Shown here: positions 1-8,027 of the stretch, in pieces
Layout: every line of letters starts with the position of its first letter
Numbering within the stretch: the stretch's first letter is position 1
Origin: Oceanospirillales bacterium
Lineage (GTDB): Bacteria; Pseudomonadota; Gammaproteobacteria; Xanthomonadales; SZUA-36
Direction of reading: 5' to 3'
DNA: 32,636 bases
Assembly: GCA_003232965.1 (NCBI GenBank)
Contig: QIKG01000195.1
Coordinates: 1 to 32,636, forward strand
Notes under the pieces: generated by a model
Told to the model about the DNA's origin: nothing
The model's database searches: none
Seen by the model: the letters and a program-made list of their open reading frames with translations, nothing else
Program-made: the position numbers and the translations under genes

Positions 1-806
1 ATATGCAGACTGTATTAGGTATAAGCCTGGCCGAACAAATTGATCAATACGATATTACCCTGACAAAAGACCAGGCTATTTTGGACTTTTACCGGGCAGG
101 GCCTGCGGGGATTCGCACGACTAAAGCATTTAGTCAGAACTGTCGCTACGAGAGTCTGGATACCGACCGTAAACAAGGTTGTATTCGCAGCCAAGAATAT
201 GCCTATTCTCAAGATGGCGGGCTGGCTATTCTTAGCGGTAATTTGGCCATTGACGGTTGCATTGTTAAAACCGCAGGGGTAGCCGAAGAAAATTTACTGT
301 TTAGGGGTGTGGCCAATGTCTTTGAAAGCCAGGAGTCCGCGGTTGAAGGGATTCTTGCCGGTAAAGTAAAAGCCGGTGATGTTGTCGTGATTCGCTATGA
401 GGGGCCCAAAGGTGGCCCCGGAATGCAGGAAATGCTGTATCCCACCACCTACCTGAAGAGCATGGGTTTGGGTACAAAATGCGCGCTGATTACCGATGGT
501 CGTTTCTCCGGTGGTACCTCAGGCTTATCTATAGGGCATGTGTCGCCTGAGGCCGCATCAGGTGGTGTTATCGCACTGATTGAGCAGGGCGATCCGATTC
601 AAATTGACATTCCCCAGCGCGTAATTCACCTGGATATACCGGTAGCTGAAATAGACCGGCGACAAGCAGCTATGTTGGCAAAAGGTGAGCAGGCGTGGCG
701 ACCCGTTAACAGAGTTCGTAAAGTCAGTGATGCCTTAAAGGTATATGCCTTGCTGGCCACCAGTGCCGATAAAGGCGCGGTGAGAAATAAAGACTTACTG
801 GTTTGA
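1..806 (+). CDS. ilvD: Dihydroxy-acid dehydratase, C-terminal part (5' end outside window)
   Basis: This enzyme dehydrates dihydroxy-acids to the 2-keto acids that give isoleucine and valine, in the cytoplasm. About 267 residues are visible, and the reading frame is open at the window edge, so the start lies upstream; the full E. coli protein has 616 residues. Family signatures seen are GCIRS, DGGLAILSGNLAIDGCIVKTAGV split over two lines of the fold, YEGPKGGPGMQEML, and GRFSGGTSGLSIGHVSPEAA, whose serine is the proposed catalytic base. The C-terminus ATSADKGAVRNK matches the usual end of the family, so the gene is intact at this side. ilvA follows in the same direction after about 105 bases, consistent with a shared pathway and perhaps a shared transcript. 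Confidence 0.96.
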   Translation, partial: MQTVLGISLAEQIDQYDITLTKDQAILDFYRAGPAGIRTTKAFSQNCRYESLDTDRKQGCIRSQEYAYSQDGGLAILSGNLAIDGCIVKTAGVAEENLLFRGVANVFESQESAVEGILAGKVKAGDVVVIRYEGPKGGPGMQEMLYPTTYLKSMGLGTKCALITDGRFSGGTSGLSIGHVSPEAASGGVIALIEQGDPIQIDIPQRVIHLDIPVAEIDRRQAAMLAKGEQAWRPVNRVRKVSDALKVYALLATSADKGAVRNKDLLV

Positions 807-850
807 GTTGCTAGCTGATGAGATTGGTATGCGTAAACACACCCCCGTCA

Positions 851-868
851 TCCCCGCGAAGGCGGGGA
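851..868. repeat. Hairpin repeat of the GTCAT-CCCCGC-GAAG-GCGGGG type
   Basis: A perfect 7-bp stem, TCCCCGC (851-857) and GCGGGGA (862-868), encloses the loop GAAG, directly preceded by GTCA. Short palindromic repeats beginning GTCAT and carrying a GC-rich stem around GAAGG are widespread between genes in Proteobacteria. A second, diverged copy with the same layout lies at 9434-9457. This copy sits between ilvD and ilvA, 45 bases before the ilvA start, and has no T-run, so it is not a convincing terminator. Confidence 0.6.
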
Positions 869-912
869 AGCAGCGTTTTAGCGAATGAATGCAACAAATC
901 ACAGGAATAAAA

Positions 913-2457
913 ATGTCCCCAAATGAAAGCTTTAACTACCTGAGGAATATCCTGTTAGCGCCGGTATATGATGTTGCCCGCGAAACTGATATTACGCCGC
1001 TGGATAAAATATCTCAGCGTTTAGGGGTCAAAGTTTTATTAAAACGCGAGGACCAACAACCGGTTCATTCTTTCAAACTGCGCGGTTCTTATAACAAGTT
1101 GATACATCTTTCAGCAGAACAAAAACAAAAGGGTGTGATTGCAGCATCGGCCGGAAATCATGCGCAAGGTTTAGCCTTGGCAGCGAAAAAGCTGGGTGTT
1201 GATGCCACTATCGTCATGCCAATCACCACCCCTGAAATCAAGATCGATAATGTTCGCCGCTTGGGCGCAGATGTGCGTCTGCTGGGAAAAAGTTTTGATG
1301 AGGCACAATCAGCCTGCCTTAAATTGGCAGGGGTGGAGAACAAAACCATCATCCACCCCTTTAATAGCCCCGAGGTAATTGCAGGCCAAGGCACAGTTGC
1401 AGTTGAATTACTACGCCAGATACCCCACCCGGATGTGGTTTTCATTCCCTGCGGTGGTGGTGGCTTGCTGGCAGGTATGGCAGTTTACCTGAAGCAAATG
1501 TGTCCTGAAATCAAGGTTATAGCGGTTGAGGCTGACGACTCGGCCTGCCTTCAAGCGGCAATGGATGCCGGTCATCCTGTAGACCTCGAAAGCGTAGGCT
1601 TATTTGCTGACGGGGTAGCTGTGAAACGCATCGGCGATGAAACGTTCCGATTAATTCGTCAATACTGTGATCAAGTGATCGTGGTTAGTAGTGACGAGAT
1701 TTGCACATCAATAAAAGATATTTTTGAAGAAACCCGGGTGATAGCCGAACCGGCCGGAGCCTTATCGTTGGCGGGCTTGCAAAAATATTGCCACGAAAAC
1801 GAAGTGACTGATAACCAGCAAATGGTGGCAATTTTGTCCGGCGCCAATATGAACTTTCATAATTTACGCTATGTTTCCGAACGCTGTGAACTGGGCGAAC
1901 AAAAAGAAGCCATTCTTGCCGTTACTATCCCGGAAGAGAAGGGCAGTTTTAAACGCTTTTGTGAGGCCCTTGGCGGTCGGGTGATAACCGAGTTTAATTA
2001 TCGCTATAACGGTGAGAATACTGCCAATATCTTTGTCGGAATTCGACTTACAGGTGGTGCGCAAGAGTCCCGGCAACTGCTTGCTGAGTTATCCAGTAAC
2101 CAATATAAAGTAGAAGATTTTTCTGACAACGAACTGGCCAAACTGCATATTCGGCATATGGTGGGCGGCACAGGTCAGGCCGGTGTAAATGAAAGGATAT
2201 TTCGTTTCCAGTCACCGGAGTATCCTGGGGCTCTACAGGAGTTTTTAAACACCCTCGGCTCATTATTTAATATTACCTTGTTTCACTATCGCAACCACGG
2301 CGCAGCATTCGGTCAGGTACTAGCCGGCTTTGAAGTTGAAAAAGATCAGGAACTGGCCTTTTTTCGGCATTTCAAAGCCCTCGGTTATGAATGGACAGAA
2401 GAAACCAATAACCCCGCCTATCGTTCATTTTTGCAAGGCGGCAACACACAGGCCTGA
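913..2457 (+). CDS. ilvA: Threonine dehydratase, biosynthetic
   Basis: A PLP enzyme that deaminates threonine to 2-oxobutanoate, the first committed step of isoleucine synthesis. The catalytic domain comes first, with the PLP lysine in HSFKLRG, the ASAGNHAQG phosphate loop and the CGGGGLLAG glycine loop. It is followed by two ACT-like regulatory repeats, the form normally inhibited by isoleucine. I chose the ATG at 913 because AGGA lies seven bases upstream and because the resulting 514 residues equal the E. coli length; an in-frame ATG at 889 adds eight residues without support. The gene is probably read together with ilvD and converges on leuD. Confidence 0.95.
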   Translation: MSPNESFNYLRNILLAPVYDVARETDITPLDKISQRLGVKVLLKREDQQPVHSFKLRGSYNKLIHLSAEQKQKGVIAASAGNHAQGLALAAKKLGVDATIVMPITTPEIKIDNVRRLGADVRLLGKSFDEAQSACLKLAGVENKTIIHPFNSPEVIAGQGTVAVELLRQIPHPDVVFIPCGGGGLLAGMAVYLKQMCPEIKVIAVEADDSACLQAAMDAGHPVDLESVGLFADGVAVKRIGDETFRLIRQYCDQVIVVSSDEICTSIKDIFEETRVIAEPAGALSLAGLQKYCHENEVTDNQQMVAILSGANMNFHNLRYVSERCELGEQKEAILAVTIPEEKGSFKRFCEALGGRVITEFNYRYNGENTANIFVGIRLTGGAQESRQLLAELSSNQYKVEDFSDNELAKLHIRHMVGGTGQAGVNERIFRFQSPEYPGALQEFLNTLGSLFNITLFHYRNHGAAFGQVLAGFEVEKDQELAFFRHFKALGYEWTEETNNPAYRSFLQGGNTQA

Positions 2458-2480
2458 AACCACCGGAGTAAATACGAATC

Positions 2481-2590
2481 GCGTCGGGTGCGTTAAGATT
2501 GCGAACGCACCGGGTGGTATGCATTGCCCGGACGATCGGATCATTCTCACCCTTCGGTGGGTTACGCCTGCGGGTAACTCACCCTAGGCA
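2481..2590. repeat. Paired hairpin intergenic repeat
   Basis: The space between the convergent ilvA and leuD genes holds two adjacent hairpins. The first is GGTGCGTT (2487-2494) against AACGCACC (2504-2511), a perfect 8-bp stem. The second is GGTGGGTTAC (2556-2565) against GTAACTCACC (2574-2583), with one G-T pair; its left arm can alternatively pair with CACC at 2549-2552 through a short CTTC loop. Repeats with GGTGCGTTA and GGGTTACGC arms are common in proteobacterial intergenic regions. They may also end transcription from both sides, but there is no clear T-run. Confidence 0.55.
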
Positions 2591-2611
2591 AGAGCAAAAG
2601 CGGGAGGGGTA

Positions 2612-3208
2612 TTAGCGCCAATTCGGTATGCTTTGTTCATAAGCCGTAATTTCAGTTTCACTCGCCAGTGTCCAGTCGATGCTGTCAACGCCTTGTTGCA
2701 GGCAGTGTTTGTGAAAACTGTTGATTTCAAAGTGATAAACATTACCACCCGTGCTTACAGTCTGAGCCGCCAGGTCAATGTTAAGGATCAACTCATCTTG
2801 CTGCGCGGCTGTGGTTAAATGTTCGATTTCTGTCGTCGTTAAAATAATAGGAAGTAAGCCTATGTTAATACAGTTGCCATAGAAAATATCGGCAAAACTC
2901 GACGCTATAATGACTTTAAAACCATATTCCTGCAATGCCCAGGGTGCATGTTCGCGGCTGCTACCACAACCAAAGTTTTTCCCAGTGATTAAAATGGAGG
3001 CAGTCTTGTAAGCAGGGCGGTTGAGGTTAAATTCGGGGTTATTCTCTGTGCCCTGATCATCCAAATAACGCCAGTCGTGAAACAGATGCTTACCAAAACC
3101 TACCCGTTCAGTGCTTTTTAAAAACTGCTTGGGAATAATTTGATCCGTGTCGATGTTGGCCTGATCTAGCGGGGCGATTTGACCTTTATGGCTGCTAAAT
3201 TTATCCAT
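2612..3208 (-). CDS. leuD: 3-isopropylmalate dehydratase small subunit
   Basis: The small subunit of isopropylmalate isomerase forms the swivelling domain that joins LeuC to convert 2- to 3-isopropylmalate in leucine synthesis. Conserved stretches are ANIDTDQIIPKQFLK, HLFHDWRYLD, NFGCGSSREHAPWAL and SFADIFYGNC. I chose the ATG at 3208, giving 198 residues close to the E. coli length of 201, because GGAG lies nine bases upstream. The alternative ATG at 3223 adds only five residues and is itself part of that ribosome-binding site. The start overlaps the leuC stop by eight bases, which suggests translational coupling. It is the last gene of the leu operon. Confidence 0.95.
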   Translation of the reverse strand: MDKFSSHKGQIAPLDQANIDTDQIIPKQFLKSTERVGFGKHLFHDWRYLDDQGTENNPEFNLNRPAYKTASILITGKNFGCGSSREHAPWALQEYGFKVIIASSFADIFYGNCINIGLLPIILTTTEIEHLTTAAQQDELILNIDLAAQTVSTGGNVYHFEINSFHKHCLQQGVDSIDWTLASETEITAYEQSIPNWR

Positions 3209-4616
3209 TTTGATTTGCTCCATCTAAATCCACAAAATGGCCGGCAATCGCCGCCGCAGCTGCCATCGCGGGGCTGACTAAGTGGGTGCGACTGGCGCGG
3301 CCCTGACGGCCTTCGAAGTTACGATTACTGGTGGAAGCGCAGCGATCGCCGGCCTCAAGAATATCGTCGTTCATCGCTAGGCACATTGAACAGCCCGGCA
3401 AGCGCCACTCGAAGCCGGCTTCAATAAAGATCGTATCAAGCCCCTCCTCCACAGCCTGATTACTAACATGATAAGAGCCCGGAACTATAATGGCATCAAC
3501 ACCAGTTGCTACTTTAGCATCAGCAATTACCCCTGCCGCCGCGCGCAGGTCTTCAATTCGGCTGTTGGTGCAGGAGCCGATAAAGACTTTATTAATACGG
3601 ATATCAGTAATTTTTTGACCGGCTTTCAAGCCCATATAAGTTAATGCCTGCTTGCATGAATGACGATCGGTCGGGTTGCTGAAATCTTCAGGGGACGGCA
3701 CCTTGCCGCTGGCTGCAACCACTTGTCCCGGGTTAGTCCCCCAGGTCACCTGGGTGCTTAGGTCTGCTGCATTCAAGCGCACGGTTTTATCAAAACGAGC
3801 ACCTTCATCACTGTAAAGCTGTTGCCATTGCTCCAGTGCAGCATCCCATTCATTACCTGCAGGTGTGTACTCACGGCCTGTGAGATAGTCAAAAGTTGTC
3901 TGGTCAGCAGCGATAAGACCGGCTTTGGCTCCAAGTTCTATCGACATATTGCAGACGGTCATCCGTTCTTCCATGGATAACGCCGTAATAGCATCACCAG
4001 AGTATTCCACTACATAGCCGGTTGCACCGGCATGACCAATTTTTCCGATAATGCTGAGAATAATATCTTTCGCGCTGATGCTATCAGGTGCTGTGCCGGA
4101 AACAATAATGTTCATGGTTTTGGCTTTATTCTGGCGCAGGGTTTGGGTGGCTAGCACATGCTCGACTTCTGAGGTGCCAATACCAAACGCTAATGCGCCA
4201 AAGGCACCGTGAGTTGCTGTGTGCGAGTCTCCACAGACGATAATACTACCCGGCAGGGTGAGCCCTAACTCCGGCCCAATAACATGCACAATACCTTGGT
4301 TTTTATGCCCCATGCCGAACAGTTCGATGCCAAACTCTGTACAGTTTTTTTCTAAGGTACGCAGTTGGTTTTCACTGGCTGACCCCACGGCGGAATAACC
4401 CAGTGAGCGGGTGGAAATATTGTGATCCATGGTGGCAATTGTGCGTTCTGGGCAGCGTGCTTTGCGCCCGTAAAATCTCAGGCTGGCAAAGGCTTGTGGG
4501 GATGTTACCTCATGGATTAAATGCCGGTCGACATACAAAAGCGGAGTTTCTTCCGGCTTATCAGTGACCAGATGCTGGCGCCAGATTTTTTCATATAATG
4601 TACTTGTCTCAGTCAC
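3201..4616 (-). CDS. leuC: 3-isopropylmalate dehydratase large subunit
   Basis: The aconitase-family large subunit carries the 4Fe-4S cluster of isopropylmalate isomerase and works with LeuD. Conserved parts are ATMDHN, VCGDSHTATHGAFGALAFGIGTSEVEHV in two runs, FIGSCTNSRIEDLR and WRLPGCSMCLAMN, which supply the cluster cysteines. I set the start at a GTG (4616), which gives TSTLYEKIW near the N-terminus as in the family and 471 residues. It overlaps the leuB stop by eight bases. A longer in-frame extension to 4694 lies wholly inside leuB and lacks family similarity. The order leuA-leuB-leuC-leuD is the enterobacterial one. Confidence 0.95.
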   Translation of the reverse strand: MTETSTLYEKIWRQHLVTDKPEETPLLYVDRHLIHEVTSPQAFASLRFYGRKARCPERTIATMDHNISTRSLGYSAVGSASENQLRTLEKNCTEFGIELFGMGHKNQGIVHVIGPELGLTLPGSIIVCGDSHTATHGAFGALAFGIGTSEVEHVLATQTLRQNKAKTMNIIVSGTAPDSISAKDIILSIIGKIGHAGATGYVVEYSGDAITALSMEERMTVCNMSIELGAKAGLIAADQTTFDYLTGREYTPAGNEWDAALEQWQQLYSDEGARFDKTVRLNAADLSTQVTWGTNPGQVVAASGKVPSPEDFSNPTDRHSCKQALTYMGLKAGQKITDIRINKVFIGSCTNSRIEDLRAAAGVIADAKVATGVDAIIVPGSYHVSNQAVEEGLDTIFIEAGFEWRLPGCSMCLAMNDDILEAGDRCASTSNRNFEGRQGRASRTHLVSPAMAAAAAIAGHFVDLDGANQNG

Positions 4617-5718
4617 GCGCAATTTCCTCAATTTTTGTACAGATAAAATCGCCCATTTGCAGCGTGCTAATGGCAGCTGTGTTTTGCTTTTCAAGCAGCA
4701 GGTCGGCGGTTAAATGTCCGGCTGCTAGGGTTCGGGCAACGGCTTGTTCAATTAAGCTTGCGGCCGCCTCATTATTCAGGCTATATCGAAACATCAGTGC
4801 CGCAGATAGAATTTGTGCAAGCGGATTAGCAATACCTTTGCCGGCAATATCCGGCGCACTGCCGCCAGCCGGTTCATACAGACCGAAGCCGTCTTTATTC
4901 AAACTCGCAGATGGCAGCATACCCATGGAACCGGTGATAATTGCGCACTCGTCAGAGAGAATGTCGCCGAACAGGTTGGAGCATAAAACCACATCAAATT
5001 GTGAAGGTGAGCGGATCATCTGCATAGCAGCATTATCGATATACATATGCTCCAACTGAACCTGTGGATAATCTACAGAAACTTCGATCACCACATCACG
5101 CCACAATTGGCTGGATGCCAGTACATTGGCTTTATCAACAGAAGTAACATGCAAACGGCGTTTCATCGCTGCTTGAAAGGCAAGGTGGGCAATGCGACTG
5201 ATTTCAGCGCGGGTATATACCATTGTATCTATACCAGTTTCTGAATCCCCACTGCCACTGCGACCCTTAGGGCTGCCAAAATAAATCCCACTGGTGAGTT
5301 CACGCATGACCAGAATATCAAAACCTTTGGCCGAAATATCCGCCCGCAGTGGCGAAAGCTGGGACATTTCTGCTGACAGTTGTGCAGGGCGCATATTGCA
5401 AAAAAGATTAAAGTGTCCACGTAGCCCCAGCAGGGCGGCACGCTCAGGCTGTTCGGCCGGTGGCAACCCAGTCCATTTTGGCCCGCCTACAGCGCCGAAT
5501 AAAATGGCATCCGCCTGCTCACAACCCTTTATGGTTGCCTGTGGCAGCGCCTCACCGTGTTGATCGATAGCATAACCGCCAACAGCATATTCATTTAACT
5601 CCAGCGGAATGGCTAATTGTTGGCTAACAACAGTGATAACTTTAATGGCCTCGGCCATTGTTTCAGGGCCAATACCGTCGCCGGCCAAAATTGCGATGTT
5701 TGCTTTGGGTTGAGACAT
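4609..5718 (-). CDS. leuB: 3-isopropylmalate dehydrogenase
   Basis: An NAD-dependent decarboxylating dehydrogenase for the third leucine-specific step. It has the beta-decarboxylating dehydrogenase signatures: GDGIGPE near the N-terminus, ELTSGIYFG and RAEISRIAHLAF in the substrate region, the VDKANVL lysine and NLFGDILSDECA with metal-binding aspartates, and GSAPDIAGKGIANP in the cofactor loop. Its 369 residues are close to the usual 360. The start is only three bases after the leuA stop, and its 3' end overlaps leuC by eight bases, so the genes form one tight operon. Confidence 0.96.
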   Translation of the reverse strand: MSQPKANIAILAGDGIGPETMAEAIKVITVVSQQLAIPLELNEYAVGGYAIDQHGEALPQATIKGCEQADAILFGAVGGPKWTGLPPAEQPERAALLGLRGHFNLFCNMRPAQLSAEMSQLSPLRADISAKGFDILVMRELTSGIYFGSPKGRSGSGDSETGIDTMVYTRAEISRIAHLAFQAAMKRRLHVTSVDKANVLASSQLWRDVVIEVSVDYPQVQLEHMYIDNAAMQMIRSPSQFDVVLCSNLFGDILSDECAIITGSMGMLPSASLNKDGFGLYEPAGGSAPDIAGKGIANPLAQILSAALMFRYSLNNEAAASLIEQAVARTLAAGHLTADLLLEKQNTAAISTLQMGDFICTKIEEIARD

Positions 5719-5721
5719 TTT

Positions 5722-7287
5722 TTACCCTGCAACTGCTTGTTTTTGATTATTGGATTGCTGCTTAATTCTCGCCACAGTCTGGGCACGATGAATATTATTC
5801 AACACATGAATAAGCGCTTTGGCACTGGCCTCGATAATATCGGTGGCGAGGCCGAAACCGTGAAAATTTCGCCCCTCCCAGGCGACAATTAACTCGACCT
5901 GGCCGAGGCTGTCTTCGCCTTTACCTTTGGCAGATATACGGTAGCTGATGACATCAAATTTAAATACAATTGCTTGGCGAACCGCGCTAAATAATGCATC
6001 AACCGGGCCGTTGCCTGTGGCCGCTTTTTCTGTTGTTTTACCGGCGGCAGAAAGCTGGATACTGGCAGTAGCGATAACATTCAAGCCAGACTGGACACTC
6101 AAATAATCCAGTGTGTAGTGGTCCTGTTTATGGTCTTGTTGCTCCATAAACAACATCGCTTCGAGGTCATCATCGAATACCTGGCCTTTCTTATCGGCTA
6201 ACACCAGAAAGTCCTGATATAAGGCTTCTAAATCGTAATCTTTCTCCAAATAGCCCAACTCAGCCATGCGGTGTTTGATAACATGCCGGCCACTGCGTGA
6301 AGTTAGATTGAGTTTATTCTGGTTAATGCCGACACTTTCCGGGGTCATGATCTCATAGGTGTTACGGGCTTTAAGTACGCCGTCCTGATGAATTCCTGAA
6401 GAATGACTGAAGGCATTCCCGCCAACAATAGCTTTGTTGGCCTGCACTGGCATATTGCACAAATGGCTGACCAACTTGGAAGTGCGTGAAATCTCGCGGT
6501 GGTTGATATTCGTCGTCAGGTTCAATTGCTGCTTGCGGGTCCGCAGAATCATGGCAATTTCTTCCAGTGCGGCATTGCCGGCTCTTTCACCAATGCCATT
6601 CACGGTGCACTCAACTTGCCGCGCTCCGGCGTTAACAGCGGCCAGTGAATTGGCGACCGCCAAGCCCATGTCGTTGTGACAATGCACCGAAATAACTGCC
6701 TGATCAATATTCGGCACACGGTTAAATAACTGGGTAATGATTCCGGAAAACTCATCCGGAAGGGTATAACCTACGGTATCGGGAATATTGACGGTAGTGG
6801 CGCCAGCTTTAATGGCCATTTCTACCATCCGGCATAAATTATCAATTGGTGTACGCCCGGCATCTTCGCAGGAAAACTCGACATCATCGGTAAAATTGCG
6901 TGCATATTTAACCGCCTTAACCGCCATATCCAAAACATCCTGAAATTCACAGCGCAGTTTTTTCTGTACATGCACATCCGAAGTTGAAATAAAGGTATGG
7001 ATACGGAATTGTTCGGCAACTGAGAGCGCATCGGCACAGGCCTTTATATCGCCTTCAAGTGCTCTGGAAAGCGCACAGACCGTGGAGTTTTTGATAGTTG
7101 CAGCAATCTTTTGTACGGATTCAAAATCACCGGGTGAAGATACCGGAAAACCAACCTCCATAACATCAACCCCGAGGCGTTCAATCGCCAGCGCAATTTG
7201 GAGCTTCTCATGCACCGATAAACTGGCATTCAGCGCCTGTTCGCCATCGCGTAGGGTCGTGTCAAAGATAATGATTTTATTACTCAT
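5722..7287 (-). CDS. leuA: 2-isopropylmalate synthase
   Basis: This enzyme condenses acetyl-CoA with 2-oxoisovalerate, the first leucine-specific step and the normal target of leucine feedback. The TIM barrel starts with DTTLRDGEQAL and carries the metal-binding HCHNDMGLA and NGIGERAGNAALEE motifs. The C-terminal half holds the regulatory domain, with GNGPVDAL and GLATDIIEASAKA. I prefer the ATG at 7287 (521 residues, E. coli 523), since MSNKIIIFDTTLRDG aligns with the family start; an upstream in-frame start at 7317 lies in the attenuator terminator. Expression is predicted to depend on that attenuator. Confidence 0.96.
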   Translation of the reverse strand: MSNKIIIFDTTLRDGEQALNASLSVHEKLQIALAIERLGVDVMEVGFPVSSPGDFESVQKIAATIKNSTVCALSRALEGDIKACADALSVAEQFRIHTFISTSDVHVQKKLRCEFQDVLDMAVKAVKYARNFTDDVEFSCEDAGRTPIDNLCRMVEMAIKAGATTVNIPDTVGYTLPDEFSGIITQLFNRVPNIDQAVISVHCHNDMGLAVANSLAAVNAGARQVECTVNGIGERAGNAALEEIAMILRTRKQQLNLTTNINHREISRTSKLVSHLCNMPVQANKAIVGGNAFSHSSGIHQDGVLKARNTYEIMTPESVGINQNKLNLTSRSGRHVIKHRMAELGYLEKDYDLEALYQDFLVLADKKGQVFDDDLEAMLFMEQQDHKQDHYTLDYLSVQSGLNVIATASIQLSAAGKTTEKAATGNGPVDALFSAVRQAIVFKFDVISYRISAKGKGEDSLGQVELIVAWEGRNFHGFGLATDIIEASAKALIHVLNNIHRAQTVARIKQQSNNQKQAVAG

Positions 7288-7320
7288 GGTATTTTTCGGT
7301 AGTTTCAGTGGTGGCAAAAA

Positions 7321-7347
7321 AAAACCCGCGTTATAAACGCGGGTTTT
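7321..7347 (-). terminator. leu operon attenuator terminator
   Basis: On the minus strand a stem with arms AAAACCCGCGTT and AACGCGGGTTTT closes a three-base loop, and the T-rich stretch continues for nine bases (7324-7316). It lies between the Leu-rich leader peptide and leuA, about 30 bases before the leuA ATG. Its upstream arm can pair instead with the leader segment at 7386-7392, which makes it the terminator of a transcription attenuator and not the end of a gene. Confidence 0.92.
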
Positions 7348-7405
7348 GTATGAATTTGTTTTTTTTAGCTAAACAAGACAACAAGACCCGCGCAATCGAC
7401 TTGCG
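7338..7405 (-). promoter_or_regulatory. leu attenuator: pause hairpin and antiterminator
   Basis: Two mutually exclusive RNA pairings are visible. The 1:2 hairpin pairs CGCAA (7405-7401) with TTGCG (7395-7391) around a five-base loop. The 2:3 antiterminator pairs CGCGGGT (7392-7386, inside the leader coding region) with ACCCGCG (7344-7338), the upstream arm of the terminator, in seven consecutive base pairs. A ribosome stalled on the leader Leu codons would cover segment 1, free segment 2 and let the antiterminator form. With enough charged leucine tRNA the terminator forms. The complete set of alternatives is seen in the sequence; the mechanism is known from E. coli leu and his. Confidence 0.88.
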
Positions 7406-7446
7406 AGTAGAAGTTGAAGTAGTAGGAATTGAGTGTTGTTAGCCAT
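7369..7446 (-). CDS. leuL: leu operon leader peptide
   Basis: A 25-residue reading frame with a run LLLQLLL at residues 8-14, coded mostly by CTA, CTT and CTC, codons that are usually read more slowly than CTG. After the Leu run comes ASRLRG, which resembles ASSLRG at the same place in E. coli LeuL. The peptide senses leucyl-tRNA by ribosome stalling and probably has no other role. No Shine-Dalgarno sequence precedes the ATG, and the predicted transcript start coincides with it (see promoter), so translation may be leaderless. The frame ends 25 bases before the terminator stem. Confidence 0.92.
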   Translation of the reverse strand: MANNTQFLLLQLLLASRLRGSCCLV

Positions 7447-7452
7447 GGTCTA

Positions 7453-7481
7453 AATTTATTCTGTTTTAGTGATGCTGTCAA
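7453..7481 (-). promoter_or_regulatory. Predicted leu promoter
   Basis: On the minus strand a perfect -35 TTGACA (7481-7476) is followed after 17 bases by TAAATT (7458-7453) as -10. Seven bases further is the A of the leuL ATG (7446). The -10 is only a four-of-six match, so the exact start could shift by a base or two. Confidence 0.65.
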
Positions 7482-7585
7482 GGGGTAGTATTGATGAAAT
7501 TAGTGAGCACTTAAGTAATTCCATGCTGGGCTGTTATTATCAATGCTGTAATTGATTCAAAAATATATTAAGGAGTAACAAAAAT

Positions 7586-7780
7586 ATGCCAACTTATGAA
7601 TGTAAAAAATGCGAAATGAGCGTCAATGCCAGCTGTGGTAAGTGTGCCGCACCCCTGGATAATGACAAATTAACGCTTGATAACGGTACTGAAGTGCAGA
7701 TTTCCAAATGCCCGAACGGCCACGGTAAAATTAAATCACCGATGTGTTGCGGAACTGATATGAGCTGTTCAATTGGCTGA
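7586..7780 (+). CDS. Small cysteine-rich, zinc-ribbon-like protein
   Basis: A 64-residue cytoplasmic-type protein without signal peptide. Eight cysteines are arranged as CKKC (6-9), CGKC (17-20), one at 42 in SKCPNGHGK, a CC pair at 53-54 and one at 61, so one or two zinc (or iron) sites are likely. AAGGAG lies upstream with good spacing, which supports the ATG. Proteins of this size and pattern (MPTYEC..C, ISKCPNGHGKIKSP) occur in marine Gammaproteobacteria as uncharacterised proteins as far as I recall. It stands alone between the divergent leu promoter and metB. No function can be assigned from sequence; a metal-binding or RNA-binding role would be a guess. Confidence 0.8.
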   Translation: MPTYECKKCEMSVNASCGKCAAPLDNDKLTLDNGTEVQISKCPNGHGKIKSPMCCGTDMSCSIG

Positions 7781-7901
7781 TTTTCTGTTCGTATTTGGAG
7801 AAAAAACCCGCGTGTTTTCTAGGTGTTCTCCGTTGTAATCAGAGCCTATATTACGGAGTAGTGGTGTTATGCAGTAAATATGTTGAGTTGTGCGATTTTT
7901 A

Positions 7902-8008
7902 CGCTCAGAATAGTCATTCTGCGAGGCTTTCTCAGCTTGTTGTGATCAGGTTCAATCTTGCGGTACGGCGGATTTCCATTTCACTTGAGTGCGCGAGTGA
8001 TTTGCGTT
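7902..8008 (-). pseudogene. Possible scar of a mobile element (unconfirmed)
   Basis: Just past the metB stop, the minus strand reads 18 codons ending KWKSAVPQD and a stop (8008-7952), a run that looks like the basic tail of a transposase, without any gene body in front. About 30 bases further is a hairpin with the 6-bp stem CAGAAT and ATTCTG (7906-7921). The stretch has no start codon and joins metB abruptly. I read it as a remnant at the left edge of the AT-rich block, but cannot name the element, and the tail could be chance. Confidence 0.25.
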
Positions 8009-8027
8009 GAGGCGGTATTAAATTAAA

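Noticed and set aside
4617..4694. N-terminal extension of leuC
   Set aside because: It lies inside leuB and has no similarity to the LeuC start; the GTG at 4616 gives the family length.
7795..8010. Plus-strand 71-residue ORF after the cysteine-rich protein
   Set aside because: No ribosome site and no family look; the other strand of the same stretch reads as a possible transposase tail.
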